The notes under the pieces: model-generated
Seen by the model: the letters and a program-made list of their open reading frames with translations, nothing else
The model's database searches: none
What the model was told of the DNA's origin: nothing
Program-made: the position numbers and the translations under genes
Shown here: positions 8,624 through 17,377 of the stretch, one piece after another
Numbering within the stretch: position 1 is the first letter of the stretch
Layout: each line of letters opens with the position of its first letter
Assembly: GCF_002834145.1 (NCBI RefSeq)
Contig: NZ_PHNT01000004.1
Coordinates: 124,001 to 188,000, forward strand
Reading direction: 5' to 3'
Origin: Roseovarius salinarum
Lineage (GTDB): Bacteria > Pseudomonadota > Alphaproteobacteria > Rhodobacterales > Rhodobacteraceae
Length of the DNA: 64,000 nucleotides

Positions 8624-10312
8624 TCAGCGCGGGGGATCGTCGGTGTCGCCGGTGCCGTTCGGGTCGAGGGGCTCGTCATGGGCTTCCGGCGCGGTGGGGT
8701 GCGATTCCTCCTCGAACTTCTGGGCCTCCTCGCGCTCGGCCGCGCGCATCAGCAGCCGTTCGATCCGCTCGTCCAGCAGCCTGGCCCTCTCCTCGCGCAG
8801 GGCGACCTCCCGGGCCACGTCGCGGTATAGCGACACCGCGATCAGCACCATCAGCAGCATGAAGGGAAAGGCCGCGATGATCGACACCGTCCGCAGGCTT
8901 TCCAGCCCGCCGGTCAGCAGCAGCACGACCACCACCAGAAGCTGCAGGCACCCCCACAGGATGCGCACGGCCCGGCCGGGGTTGAGCACGCCCTTCGAGG
9001 TGAACATGCCCAGCACGAAGGTCGCCGAGTCCGCCGAGGTGACGAGGAACATGCACACCAGAAGGATCGCCGCGACCGTCAGCAGCCCGCCCAGCGGCAG
9101 CTGGTCGAGCAGCACGTAGAGCCCGGCGGGCACCTCCTGCGCGACCGCCTCGGCGATGCCGGCGTTCTCGAAGATCTCGAAGTGGATCGCGGCGCCGCCG
9201 AAGGCGGAAAACCACAGCATCGACAGCGCCACCGGCACGACCATCACGCCCAGGACGAATTCGCGGATCGTCCGCCCGCGCGAGATCCGGGCTATGAAGC
9301 TGCCCACGAAGGGCGCCCAGCTCAGCCCCCAGGCCCAGTAGAACAGCGTCCACTGTTCGACCCACCGCCCGCCGGAATAGGGCGAGGTGACCAGGCTCAT
9401 CTGCAGCAGGTTGCCCAGGTATTCGCCCAGCGTCTGGGTCATCACGCCGAAGATGAAGGAGGTCGGCCCGAACAGCAGGACGACCGCCAGAAGGAATGCC
9501 GCCAGCCCCATGTTGGCGTTGCTCAGAAGGCGCACGCCGCGGTCCAGCGGGGTCATCGCCGACAGCATGAACAGCCCGCCGATCACCGCGACGATCACGA
9601 GCTGCGCGCCGAAGCCGTAGGGCAGCCCCGTCAGCCGCGCCAGGCCGCTGTTGATCTGCAGCGCCCCCAGCCCCAGCGTGGTCGCCACGCCGAAAACGGT
9701 GGAGACCACGGTGAGGATGTCGATCGCCTTGCCCCAGCCGGCATCGACGCGGTCGCCCAGCAGGGGGCGGAAGGCTTCGCTGATCAGCCCGTGGCTCTGG
9801 TGGCGGAAGCGGACATAGGCGATCGCCAGCCCGACCAGCGCGAAGTTGGCCCACTGGTGCAGCCCCCAGTGAAAGAAGGCGTAGCGCATCCCCGTCTGCG
9901 CCGCCATGGCCGTGCGCGGCAGGCCGGTGCCCAGGGGGGGCTCGTTGAAATGCATCATCGGTTCGGCGACGCCCCAGAACACGAGGCCCACCCCCATGCC
10001 GCCGGAAAAGATCATCGCCAGCCAGCTGGAATAGGAAAATTCCGGCGCCTCGTCCTCCGGCCCGAGGCGGATCCGGCCGGTCTTGGACAGCCCCAGGAAC
10101 AGCACGAAGCCAACGAACCCGGTGGTGACCAGAAGATACATCCAGCCCACGTTGGTCGCGGTGGCGTGCAGCACGGCCTGCGCCGCGGTCTGGACCCATC
10201 CGGGCGCGATGGCCGCCGCCAGCACGAAGACGCCCACGATGGCGAAGGAGACGCGGAAGACCGTTCCGACGTCGCCCAGCCGGTCCGTCACGCTGTCCGG
10301 AAGCTTTCGCAT
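8624..10312 (-). CDS. BCCT family betaine/choline/carnitine-type transporter
   Basis: A 562-residue inner-membrane transporter with about 12 hydrophobic segments and charged N- and C-terminal tails, the C-terminal one rich in Glu/Arg as in osmosensing members. Family motifs are clear: GMGVGLVFWGVAEP (about residue 110-125) and WTLFYWAWGLSWAPFVG with RISRGRTIREF (about 320-350). In the second motif the family's WAWW reads WAWG, so the position I equate with the aromatic-box Trp374 of BetP is glycine. The ATG at 10312 is chosen over the ORF start at 10456 because GGGAGA precedes it and the family N-terminus begins there. It is divergent from the universal stress gene, with 243 bp between. Import of betaine, choline, DMSP or carnitine is inferred; the changed residue makes the substrate uncertain. 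Confidence 0.92.
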   Translation of the reverse strand: MRKLPDSVTDRLGDVGTVFRVSFAIVGVFVLAAAIAPGWVQTAAQAVLHATATNVGWMYLLVTTGFVGFVLFLGLSKTGRIRLGPEDEAPEFSYSSWLAMIFSGGMGVGLVFWGVAEPMMHFNEPPLGTGLPRTAMAAQTGMRYAFFHWGLHQWANFALVGLAIAYVRFRHQSHGLISEAFRPLLGDRVDAGWGKAIDILTVVSTVFGVATTLGLGALQINSGLARLTGLPYGFGAQLVIVAVIGGLFMLSAMTPLDRGVRLLSNANMGLAAFLLAVVLLFGPTSFIFGVMTQTLGEYLGNLLQMSLVTSPYSGGRWVEQWTLFYWAWGLSWAPFVGSFIARISRGRTIREFVLGVMVVPVALSMLWFSAFGGAAIHFEIFENAGIAEAVAQEVPAGLYVLLDQLPLGGLLTVAAILLVCMFLVTSADSATFVLGMFTSKGVLNPGRAVRILWGCLQLLVVVVLLLTGGLESLRTVSIIAAFPFMLLMVLIAVSLYRDVAREVALREERARLLDERIERLLMRAAEREEAQKFEEESHPTAPEAHDEPLDPNGTGDTDDPPR

Positions 10313-10555
10313 TCGGTCTCCCAACGCGGATCGCCCGCCGGCGCACCGGCGCGACACACGCGACGTGTATGCGCCGCCGCGGGCAAGATCAAACCGCGTT
10401 TTCTTTCCGGGCCGGGGTGTGCCGGGCGGCAGAGAATCGCGCGTGCGCGGAGACATGTCGTTTGCACGCGCGCGGGTGGCGCTTGTGCGCCGTGTCCGTT
10501 ACGCGAATCGGATACAAGATGCGTCTTCGCCCCTCAGCCCGGAAGGCCCTTCAGA

Positions 10556-10972
10556 ATGCCCCGCGACACCAAGCTCATCCTCTGTCCCGTGAACCTCCGC
10601 CACGTGCGGGTCGAATACAACGCCTACCAGGAGGCCGTCGAGATGGCGCAGCGGCGCGACGCGAAGCTGATCGTCGCCACCGTCGTGCCCGAATTCGAAC
10701 GCAACATGAATATCTACGACAGCGAAGCCTACTGGAGCGAGGAGCTGCGCAAGTTCCTCGCCGCCCACCCCGCGCCGGAGGGGGTGGAGATCACGCCGAT
10801 CGTGCGCAAGGGCGCGGTGCATCGCCAGATCGTCAAGCTGGCCGACGAGAAGAACGTTGATCTCATCGTGATGGAGGCCGCCAACCCCCGCGTGCAGGAT
10901 TACCTTCTTGGCACGACGGCCAGCCATGTCGTCACCCACGCGGAATGTTCCGTCTACGTCGTGCGCAACTGA
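10556..10972 (+). CDS. Universal stress protein, UspA family
   Basis: A 138-residue cytoplasmic protein with the Usp alpha/beta fold: an initial strand KLILCPVNLR, a middle strand AKLIVATVVPE, and the C-terminal block VDLIVMEA...LLGTTASHVVTHAECSVYVVR, the usual LLGS-A--V---A-CPVLVVR ending. The ATP-loop pattern G-2x-G-9x-G is poorly preserved (only GTT remains), so nucleotide binding is doubtful. The ATG at 10556 fits the family N-terminus. A very long upstream ORF in the same frame is antisense noise over the BCCT gene. Divergence from the BCCT transporter suggests a shared stress-responsive control region at 10313-10555. Confidence 0.88.
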   Translation: MPRDTKLILCPVNLRHVRVEYNAYQEAVEMAQRRDAKLIVATVVPEFERNMNIYDSEAYWSEELRKFLAAHPAPEGVEITPIVRKGAVHRQIVKLADEKNVDLIVMEAANPRVQDYLLGTTASHVVTHAECSVYVVRN

Positions 10973-10993
10973 CAGGCCGGTCGCGCCGCCCCG

Positions 10994-11224
10994 TCACTCC
11001 GAGTCGCGCACCAGCAGCGCGACCAGCCGGCGTGCCAGCGGTGCGACCACCATCACCGTGGGGAAGGCGACCGCCCAGCCCGACAGCCAGGAGGTCAGCC
11101 AGAGGCCGAGGAACCCTTGGGCGGGCCCCGATGACATCAGCGTCGCGATCGCGGACACGATGCAGGACATCAGCCCCGACAGGATGAAGCTGAACAGTAT
11201 GTTGGCGTAACGCGCCGGGATCAT
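10994..11224 (-). CDS. DUF2798 small membrane protein
   Basis: A 76-residue protein with two hydrophobic helices: ANILFSFILSGLMSCIVSAIATL and WLTSWLSGWAVAFPTVMVVAPL, joined by a short GPAQGF loop and ending in RRLVALLVR. This is the pattern of the DUF2798 family, whose members often begin MIPARYA as here. The ATG at 11224 gives that N-terminus; an in-frame ATG at 11293 would add 23 charged residues and cannot be excluded. It is divergent from the CDF transporter gene. Function is unknown. Confidence 0.75.
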   Translation of the reverse strand: MIPARYANILFSFILSGLMSCIVSAIATLMSSGPAQGFLGLWLTSWLSGWAVAFPTVMVVAPLARRLVALLVRDSE

Positions 11225-11345
11225 CGCGCGGCCCACGCCCTTGCGGGGCACGCTTTCGCAGCGGCCGGACCCATTCACGTTCCCCTTGACCATCCCGTCG
11301 ACGTGCACGCTAGTTGCCTGCGCCGGCCGGGAAAAGGGGGGCACC

Positions 11346-12263
11346 ATGCCGCACGACCACACCCACCACAGCCATCATGCCGCCGAGGCGGGCGACCGCC
11401 GCGTCGGCGTGGCGGTCGCCGTGAATCTCGGCCTGACGGTCGTGCAGATCGTGGCCGGTGTGATCGCCGGCAGCCTCGCGCTGATCGCGGACGCGATTCA
11501 CAACCTCTCGGACGCGCTGTCACTGGTGATCGCGCTGGTCGCGCGCCGCATCGGGCGGCGCCCGGCGGATGCGGCGATGACCTTCGGGTACGGGCGGGCC
11601 GAGGTCGTGGCCGCGCTCATCAACTACACCACGCTGGTCGTGATCGCGCTCTACCTCGTGGCCGAGGCGGTGCAGCGCCTGATCGACCCTGCGGGCGTGG
11701 ACGGCTGGCTGGTGGTCGTCGTGGCGGGTGTGGCGCTGGTCATCGACACGGTGACGGCCCTGCTGATCCATTCGATGTCGAAAAGCAGCATGAACATCCG
11801 CGCGGCGTTCCTGCACAACGTGGCCGACGCGCTGGGCTCGGTCGCGGTGATCGTGGGCGGCACGCTGATCCTGTTGTACGACTGGCGGCTGGTGGATCCT
11901 CTGGTGACGCTTTTGATCGCGGGCTACATCCTGTGGCACGCGGGTAACGGCATTCGCCCTGCCATCGCCGTTCTCATGCTGGGCAGCCCCGGCGACCCCT
12001 CGCTTGACCGCGTTGTCGCGAGGCTGCGCAGCCTGCCCGGCGTGGCCGACGTGCATGCCCTTCACCTCTGGCGCATGCAGGAGGACACGGTCGCCTTCCA
12101 GGGCCACGTGGTGATGGAGGAGGGCGCCGACGCGCTCGCGCTGCGCGCCGGGATCAAGCGCTGCCTGTCCGAGGAGTTCGGCATCGATCACGCCACCATC
12201 GAGATGGAACCCGAAGGCGCCCACTGCGAAACGCCCGCGCTGATCGGCGGAACGGGACAGTGA
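11346..12263 (+). CDS. Cation diffusion facilitator, Zn/Cd-type exporter
   Basis: A 305-residue inner-membrane metal/proton antiporter. The N-terminus is His-rich (HDHTHHSHH), typical of ZitB/CzcD zinc exporters. Six membrane helices follow. The metal site in TM2 is HNLSD (HxxxD) and in TM5 HNVAD (HxxxD), the combination associated with zinc/cadmium rather than manganese or iron. The C-terminal cytoplasmic domain has VADVHALHLWRM, the ferredoxin-like metal-sensing fold. The ATG at 11346 follows AAGGGGGG; the upstream in-frame start at 11241 lies in the divergent promoter region. The role is export of excess Zn2+ from the cytoplasm. Confidence 0.92.
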   Translation: MPHDHTHHSHHAAEAGDRRVGVAVAVNLGLTVVQIVAGVIAGSLALIADAIHNLSDALSLVIALVARRIGRRPADAAMTFGYGRAEVVAALINYTTLVVIALYLVAEAVQRLIDPAGVDGWLVVVVAGVALVIDTVTALLIHSMSKSSMNIRAAFLHNVADALGSVAVIVGGTLILLYDWRLVDPLVTLLIAGYILWHAGNGIRPAIAVLMLGSPGDPSLDRVVARLRSLPGVADVHALHLWRMQEDTVAFQGHVVMEEGADALALRAGIKRCLSEEFGIDHATIEMEPEGAHCETPALIGGTGQ

Positions 12264-12290
12264 CGCGGCACTTGCCGTGGCGCGGGGCGC

Positions 12291-13040
12291 CTAGGTGATC
12301 CAGCCCAGCCCGGCCTCCGTCCGTCCCGACGGGTGGTATTCGCCGCTGACGTAGCCTGCGTAACCCCAATCGTCGAGCGCGGCGAAGAAGGCGGGATAGT
12401 CGATCGCGCCCTTTACCGGCTCGTGCCGGCCCTCGGCCCCCGCCACCTGGACGTGGCGGGCGCGGTGGCCATGGCGCGCCCAGGTGCCCATGACGTCGCC
12501 GGTGATCCTATGGGCGTGGTAGGCGTCGAACTGCAGCCCGAGGTTGGTCGCCCCGACCGTGTCGAGCACGTCCGCGGCCAGTTCGAAATCATCGAGGAAA
12601 TAGCCGGGGATGTCGTGGCGGTTGATCGGCTCGATCGTGAGCGCGCGGTGCGGCGCGGTCGCCGCGGCCCAGGCGAGGTTATCGATGAAGGTGCGCCGCG
12701 CCTGCGGCCCCTCGGCCACGCCGGCCATGACGTGGATCTTCTCGGCGCCCAGCACCTCGGCGTAGCGCAGGGCGCGCATGAAGTCATGCCGGAACCGTTC
12801 TGCCCCGCCGGGGATCGCGGCGAACCCGCGGTCACCGCCCGTCCAGTTGGGCGGCGGGGTGTTGATCAGCACGAGCGTCTGCGCGGCGGCCGTCAGGGCG
12901 CGGCGGATCGCGCTGCCGGCCTCGTCGTAGGGGAACAGGATCTCGACCGCCTCGAAGCCGGCATCGCGCGCGGCGGCGAACCGTTCGAGCAGCGGCACCT
13001 CGGTGAACAGCATCGACAGGTTGGCGGCGAAACGCGGCAT
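12291..13040 (-). CDS. hyi: Hydroxypyruvate isomerase family protein (TIM barrel)
   Basis: A 249-residue AP-endonuclease-2/xylose-isomerase-type TIM barrel. The N-terminus MPRFAANLSMLFTEVPLLERF and the segment AGFEAVEILFPYD match the Hyi/OtnI family. Likely metal ligands and catalytic acids are seen in LTIEPIN, LQFDAYH, HVQVAG and SGEYHPSGRTE. Characterised relatives interconvert hydroxypyruvate and tartronate semialdehyde, or act on 2-oxo-tetronate. The ATG at 13040 gives the family N-terminus; a GTG at 13091 is possible but less likely. Glycolate oxidase genes (23.4-27.4 kb) make glyoxylate and could feed the same C2/C3 pathway, but the genes are not adjacent. Confidence 0.85.
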   Translation of the reverse strand: MPRFAANLSMLFTEVPLLERFAAARDAGFEAVEILFPYDEAGSAIRRALTAAAQTLVLINTPPPNWTGGDRGFAAIPGGAERFRHDFMRALRYAEVLGAEKIHVMAGVAEGPQARRTFIDNLAWAAATAPHRALTIEPINRHDIPGYFLDDFELAADVLDTVGATNLGLQFDAYHAHRITGDVMGTWARHGHRARHVQVAGAEGRHEPVKGAIDYPAFFAALDDWGYAGYVSGEYHPSGRTEAGLGWIT

Positions 13041-13201
13041 GGCCGGACGATACAACCCTGGCGGATGCCGGTCACCGTCCGTTTCCGACACCTGGTCGGA
13101 AACGGCATAGATCGGCCGAGCGACTCACGCTAGACGATGCCCGTGGCCGTCTGGTCCACGCTTCTTGCGACAGTACCGCGACGACGACGGGAGGTGACGG
13201 G

Positions 13202-14122
13202 ATGACCCGAAGCCCCGATCCCGCCCGGCTGGCCGCGCCGGCCGCCGGGCGGCAGCAGGCCCTGTCGGGCAACGCCGTGTGCGTGGGGTCCATGATGCTC
13301 TGGGCCGCGGGCTTTCCGGCGGCCGAGATGCTGCTCCGGACATGGTCGACGCTCGCGCTGATCTCGGCGCGCCTGCTGGTCGCGGTGCTGTTTCTTGTCG
13401 CGGTGTGGGCGGTGCTGGACGGACCGCGCGTGCTGGCCCGCGCCCGGTGGGGGCGCGGCCTGATGGTCGGCAGCCTCGGCTTCGGGCTGGGCACATGGCT
13501 CTTGCTGGTGGGCCAGAAGCTGACCGACCCTGTGACCGTGGCGATCATCGCGTCCTCCAGCCCCATCGCCGCGGCGCTGATCGAGGTATGGCGCGACGGC
13601 CGGCGCCTGACCACGCATTTCGCCGTGGGCGTGGCCGCTGCCGTCGCCGGCGGCGTGGTGGCCACCGGCGGCGGCGTGCCGGCCGAGTTCGGTCTCGGCG
13701 CGCTGGCGGCGGTCGCCTCGTGCTTCCTGTTCGCCTGGGGCAGCCACGCGGCGGCCCGCGATTTCCCCGAGCTTTCGGTCACGGGCCGGGCCACCGTCAC
13801 GCTGGCGGGCGGGCTTGTCTTTGCCGGCGCGCTCTACCTCGGGGCCGTGCAGCTGGGGTTCGACAGCGCGCCCGCCGCACCGGTGGACGCGGGGCAACTC
13901 GGGCTTCTGGGCATTTACGCCGTCTGCGCCATGGGGCTGTCACAGCTTCTCTGGATCGCCTCCGTCGGGCGGCTGGGCATCGGGTTGGCGTCCTTCCACA
14001 TCAACGTGGCGCCCTTCTACGTGATGGTGATCATGCTGGTTCTCGGCGCGGCGTGGAGTTGGCCGCAGGCCATCGGCGCGGCGATCGTCGGCGCGGGCGT
14101 GGTGCTGGCGCAGCGCGGTTGA
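13202..14122 (+). CDS. EamA/DMT family permease
   Basis: A 306-residue protein with ten predicted membrane helices in two five-helix EamA repeats (about 22-155 and 165-303). A repeat signature ASSSPIAAALIEVW is near the end of the first half. DMT transporters of this size export metabolites or amino acids; the substrate cannot be read from sequence. The ATG at 13202 is preceded by GGGAGG at good spacing. The gene is convergent with the SDR that follows. It runs alone, and the 160-bp leader is shared with the divergent hyi gene. Confidence 0.87.
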   Translation: MTRSPDPARLAAPAAGRQQALSGNAVCVGSMMLWAAGFPAAEMLLRTWSTLALISARLLVAVLFLVAVWAVLDGPRVLARARWGRGLMVGSLGFGLGTWLLLVGQKLTDPVTVAIIASSSPIAAALIEVWRDGRRLTTHFAVGVAAAVAGGVVATGGGVPAEFGLGALAAVASCFLFAWGSHAAARDFPELSVTGRATVTLAGGLVFAGALYLGAVQLGFDSAPAAPVDAGQLGLLGIYAVCAMGLSQLLWIASVGRLGIGLASFHINVAPFYVMVIMLVLGAAWSWPQAIGAAIVGAGVVLAQRG

Positions 14123-14137
14123 GGCGCCGCTTGCCGG

Positions 14138-14848
14138 CTAGAAGCGTTCCACCCAGGGGCGCAGCGTCAGTTCGTCGGACCACGCCGACCGGTCCTGCCG
14201 GATGAGTTGAAGGTAGCTTTCGGCGATGGCGTCCGGGTTGAGCATGCTGTCGGGATTTCCGGGCGGCTCGGTCCGGCCGGGGTTTCGGATCGCGCCGTCT
14301 ATGTTGATCCAGGCGACGTGAATGCCCTGCGGGTGCAGTTCGCGCGCCATGCTCTGCGCGAGACCGCGTTGCGCGAACTTGCCCATCGCGAAGCTGGCCG
14401 AGTTCGGGAACCCCTTCACGCCCGCCGAGGCGCCGGTGAACAGGATCGTGCCGCGCACGCCATCGCGGGGGTCGGCCGCCAGCATGCGCCGTGCCGCCGC
14501 CTGGCCCATCAGGAAAGCACCGTGCGCGGTGACGTCAAGCGCGGCGCGCACCGCGTCGGGGTCGAGATCGGTGATCGGGCCGCGCACCCGGGCCGACGGG
14601 TTGTAGACGGCCACACGCGGTGCCTCGGGCAGCGAATCGAACAGCGCAGCCACCGCGGCGGGGTCGGTGGCGTCCAGCGGCACGACGCGCGCCCCGGTCT
14701 CATCCGCCAGATCGCCCAGCTTGTCGGCATCGCGCGCGCCGAGCACGAGCCTGTGTCCCGCGCGCGCCAGCCGCCGCGCCAGCGCCGCCGAAAGCCCGTG
14801 CCCGGCCCCGACAATCACGGCGGTGTCTTGTGGCATGCCGTCGGTCAT
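14138..14848 (-). CDS. SDR family protein lacking the catalytic tyrosine
   Basis: A 236-residue Rossmann-fold short-chain dehydrogenase/reductase. The dinucleotide motif is AVIVGAGHGLSAALARRL at the N-terminus and the family serine is in FTGASAG. The normal YxxxK active site reads FAMGK (about residue 158): lysine is kept but tyrosine is replaced by phenylalanine. A GKFAQRGLAQSMARELHPQGI helix follows. It may bind NAD(P) without classical oxidoreduction, or use another residue. The ATG at 14848 overlaps the stop codon of the upstream DUF1285 gene as ATGA, so the two are translationally coupled. Confidence 0.88.
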   Translation of the reverse strand: MTDGMPQDTAVIVGAGHGLSAALARRLARAGHRLVLGARDADKLGDLADETGARVVPLDATDPAAVAALFDSLPEAPRVAVYNPSARVRGPITDLDPDAVRAALDVTAHGAFLMGQAAARRMLAADPRDGVRGTILFTGASAGVKGFPNSASFAMGKFAQRGLAQSMARELHPQGIHVAWINIDGAIRNPGRTEPPGNPDSMLNPDAIAESYLQLIRQDRSAWSDELTLRPWVERF

Positions 14849-15426
14849 TCGCGCGGCATCTCCTCGGAGGGGATCATGCGGAAGAACATGCCGCCCGCCC
14901 AGAGGCCGAACCATCCGTCCTCGTGGCAGCCGAGATCGACCAGCCGGTAGAAACTCTTGCGGTCGATCAGCGCTTCGAGGCCGTCGCGCACAAGCACATA
15001 TGGGGCCGGTTCGCCCGTCTCGGCGTCGCGCTCGACGCGAATCGGGTGTTCGGGGCCGGCGGCGACCCGGTCGCCGACGTTGGTTTCGAACACCAGCTCC
15101 TGCGTGCGCCCTTCGCCCTCGGCCTCGACATCCACCGCGACGAAGGGCGCGTCGTCGACGGTGATGCGGTACTTCTCGACCGGCGTGACCAGGAAGTAGT
15201 CATCACCCTCGCGCCGCAGGATCGTGGAAAACAGGCGCACCAGTCCGGGCCGCTCGATCCGCTGGCCCTCGTGGAGCCAGCGTCCGTCGCGGGCGATGCG
15301 CATGTCCATGTCGCCGGTAAATTCCGGGTCCCAGTCATGCACCGGCGGCAGGCCCTCGCCCTGTGCCGCGCGCACCCTGTCGGCAAGGCTTTCTGCTGAC
15401 GGGGTCGTGAGGGATTCCTTGCTCAT
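14845..15426 (-). CDS. DUF1285 family protein
   Basis: A 193-residue soluble protein matching the alphaproteobacterial DUF1285 family: FTGDMDMRIARDGRWLHEG near residue 37, LFSTILRREGDDYFLVTPVEKYRI, FVAVDVE, and a C-terminal LVRDGLEALIDRKSFYRLVDLG. The biochemical role is unknown. Two in-frame ATGs are close (15438 and 15426), neither with a strong ribosome site; the shorter is listed. The stop overlaps the start of the following SDR gene (ATGA). The leader is shared with the divergent moxR operon, and in many alphaproteobacteria this family sits next to moxR. Confidence 0.85.
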   Translation of the reverse strand: MSKESLTTPSAESLADRVRAAQGEGLPPVHDWDPEFTGDMDMRIARDGRWLHEGQRIERPGLVRLFSTILRREGDDYFLVTPVEKYRITVDDAPFVAVDVEAEGEGRTQELVFETNVGDRVAAGPEHPIRVERDAETGEPAPYVLVRDGLEALIDRKSFYRLVDLGCHEDGWFGLWAGGMFFRMIPSEEMPRE

Positions 15427-15494
15427 TGCTTTTGCCATTTCTGCGCTGCGCGATACATTCACCCCGAGGATATAGAGCGCAGGGGAGATTTGCC

Positions 15495-16502
15495 ATGACC
15501 GACGACACCGACCTGGTGGCCGAGATCGAGGCACTGGAAGGCCGGCTCGCGACGGCGCGCGAATCGGTCACGAGGCGCTTCATCGGCCAGGAGCGGGTCG
15601 TGGACCTCGCGCTCTCGGCTCTGCTTTGCGGCGGGCACGGGTTGCTGGTCGGCTTGCCCGGGCTGGGCAAGACCCGGCTGGTCGAGACGCTGTCGACGGT
15701 GATGGGGCTGTCGGCCAATCGCATCCAGTTCACGCCCGACCTGATGCCGGCCGATATCCTCGGCTCGGAGGTTCTGGAAACCGGCGCAGACGGCAGCCGG
15801 GCGTTCAAGTTCATTCCCGGGCCGATCTTCTGCCAGCTTCTAATGGCCGACGAGATCAACCGCGCCAGCCCGCGCACGCAGTCCGCGCTTCTGCAGGCGA
15901 TGCAGGAACGCCAGGTCACCGTGGCCGGCGAGGACCGCGCGCTCGACGCGCCGTTCCATGTGCTCGCCACGCAGAACCCGATCGAGCAGGAGGGGACATA
16001 CCCGCTGCCCGAGGCGCAACTCGACCGCTTCCTGGTGCAGATCGACGTGCCCTACCCGGATCGCGGCACCGAGCGTGACATCCTGCTGGCCACCACCGGG
16101 GCCGAGGAAGAGGAGGCGCATGGCGTCTTCACCGCCGACGAACTGATCGCCGCGCAACGCCTGCTGCGCCGCATGCCCGTGGGCGAGGCCATCGTCGAGC
16201 TGATCCTGGATCTCGTGCGCGCGTTCAGGCCCGAGGACGGATCGGCCAGCGAGGCGGTGCGCGATGCGGTGGCCTGGGGGCCGGGGCCTCGGGCCGCGCA
16301 GGCGCTGATGCTGACGGTGCGCGCGCGCGCCATGCTTCAGGGGAGGCTGGCGCCCAATGTCGATGACGTGGCCGTGATGGCGCAGCCGGTGCTGGTGCAC
16401 CGCATGGCCCTGAACTTCGCCGCGCGGGCCCGCGGCGAGAACCTCGATTCGCTTATCGCCGAGACCGTGTCGCAGATCACCCGCAGCGAGGCCGCCGCTT
16501 GA
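15495..16502 (+). CDS. moxR: MoxR family AAA+ ATPase
   Basis: A 335-residue AAA+ ATPase of the MoxR class, chaperone-like factors that act on VWA/DUF58 partner proteins. Walker A is GLPGLGKT (about residue 55), Walker B is LLMADEINRA (about 118), sensor 1 is LATQNPIEQEGTYPLPEAQ, and the arginine finger and lid lie in the second half. The ATG at 15495 follows GGGGAGATTTGCC; the ORF start at 15426 is in the intergenic region. It is first in a tightly overlapping operon with DUF58, DUF4159 and a GATase-like membrane protein, the standard MoxR-BatA type cluster. Confidence 0.95.
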   Translation: MTDDTDLVAEIEALEGRLATARESVTRRFIGQERVVDLALSALLCGGHGLLVGLPGLGKTRLVETLSTVMGLSANRIQFTPDLMPADILGSEVLETGADGSRAFKFIPGPIFCQLLMADEINRASPRTQSALLQAMQERQVTVAGEDRALDAPFHVLATQNPIEQEGTYPLPEAQLDRFLVQIDVPYPDRGTERDILLATTGAEEEEAHGVFTADELIAAQRLLRRMPVGEAIVELILDLVRAFRPEDGSASEAVRDAVAWGPGPRAAQALMLTVRARAMLQGRLAPNVDDVAVMAQPVLVHRMALNFAARARGENLDSLIAETVSQITRSEAAA

Positions 16503-17377
16503 CCGGCGCCGCGTCCCTCCGCGCCCGAGCGGAGGCGGATTCGGCCCGCCTGCCGCCGTTGCTGGCCCGCGCCGAGCACCTGGCCGGCACGGTGCTGTTG
16601 GGCGAGCACGGTCGGCGCCGGGCCGGCACGGGCGACGATTTCTGGCAGTACCGCCCGGTGCAGCCGGGGGACGCCTATCGAGACATCGACTGGCGCCGCT
16701 CGGCGCGCAGTGACACCGAGTTCGTGCGCCAGCGCGAGTGGCAGGTCGCGCAGAGCGTGATGATGTGGGTGGATGATTCGGCCTCGATGCGGTTCACGTC
16801 CGGGGACGCGATCCCGGAAAAGGCCGACCGCGCAAGGCTGCTGGCGATGGCCGCCGCGGTGCTGCTGCTGCGCGCCGGCGAACGCGTCGGGCTGTCGGGC
16901 GGCCGGTTGCCGCCGCGCCGCGGCGAGGCGCAGAAGCACCGGCTGGCCGCGGCGCTGTCGCAGACGGGCGCGGCCGAGTACGGCAGCCCGGACATCCGCG
17001 GGCTTCTGCCCCACGGCAAGGCGCTGTTCGTGTCCGATTTCCTGGGCGACCTCGACCGGGTGCGCGACGGCCTGACCGCCGCGGCGGATCGTGGCGTGCG
17101 CGGCATCGTTCTTCAGGTGCTGGACCCGGCCGAGGAGGCCTTCCCCTACCGCGGGCGCACGATCTTCGAATCCATGGGCGGGTCGCTTGCGCACGAGACG
17201 CTGAAGGCCGACGAACTGCGCGCGCGTTACCTTGAACGGCTGGCGGCGCGCAAGGACGAGCTGCGCCGCCTCTGCGACGCCACCGGCTGGCAGTACGGGA
17301 TCCACCACACCGGCACCAGCGCGCAGGCGGAACTGCTCTGGCTCTACAGCGCGTTCGAGGCGGAGGGGCGGGCATGA
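16499..17377 (+). CDS. DUF58 domain protein, MoxR operon
   Basis: A 292-residue protein with the DUF58 core: DFWQYRPVQPGDAYRDIDWRRSARSD (in pieces about 50-78), then a degenerate von Willebrand A-like fold starting VMMWVDDSASM. The start is TTG at 16499, overlapping the moxR stop as TTGA, with GCGAGG upstream; no ATG fits as well. It has no membrane segment. DUF58 proteins are the usual partner of MoxR ATPases. The exact function is unproven, with proposed roles in membrane-complex assembly and envelope stress. Confidence 0.88.
   Translation: MTGAASLRARAEADSARLPPLLARAEHLAGTVLLGEHGRRRAGTGDDFWQYRPVQPGDAYRDIDWRRSARSDTEFVRQREWQVAQSVMMWVDDSASMRFTSGDAIPEKADRARLLAMAAAVLLLRAGERVGLSGGRLPPRRGEAQKHRLAAALSQTGAAEYGSPDIRGLLPHGKALFVSDFLGDLDRVRDGLTAAADRGVRGIVLQVLDPAEEAFPYRGRTIFESMGGSLAHETLKADELRARYLERLAARKDELRRLCDATGWQYGIHHTGTSAQAELLWLYSAFEAEGRA

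Noticed and set aside
9182-10555. Long plus-strand frame before the universal stress gene
   Set aside because: It is antisense to the BCCT gene with repetitive Arg/Gly/His composition; the real Usp protein begins at 10556.
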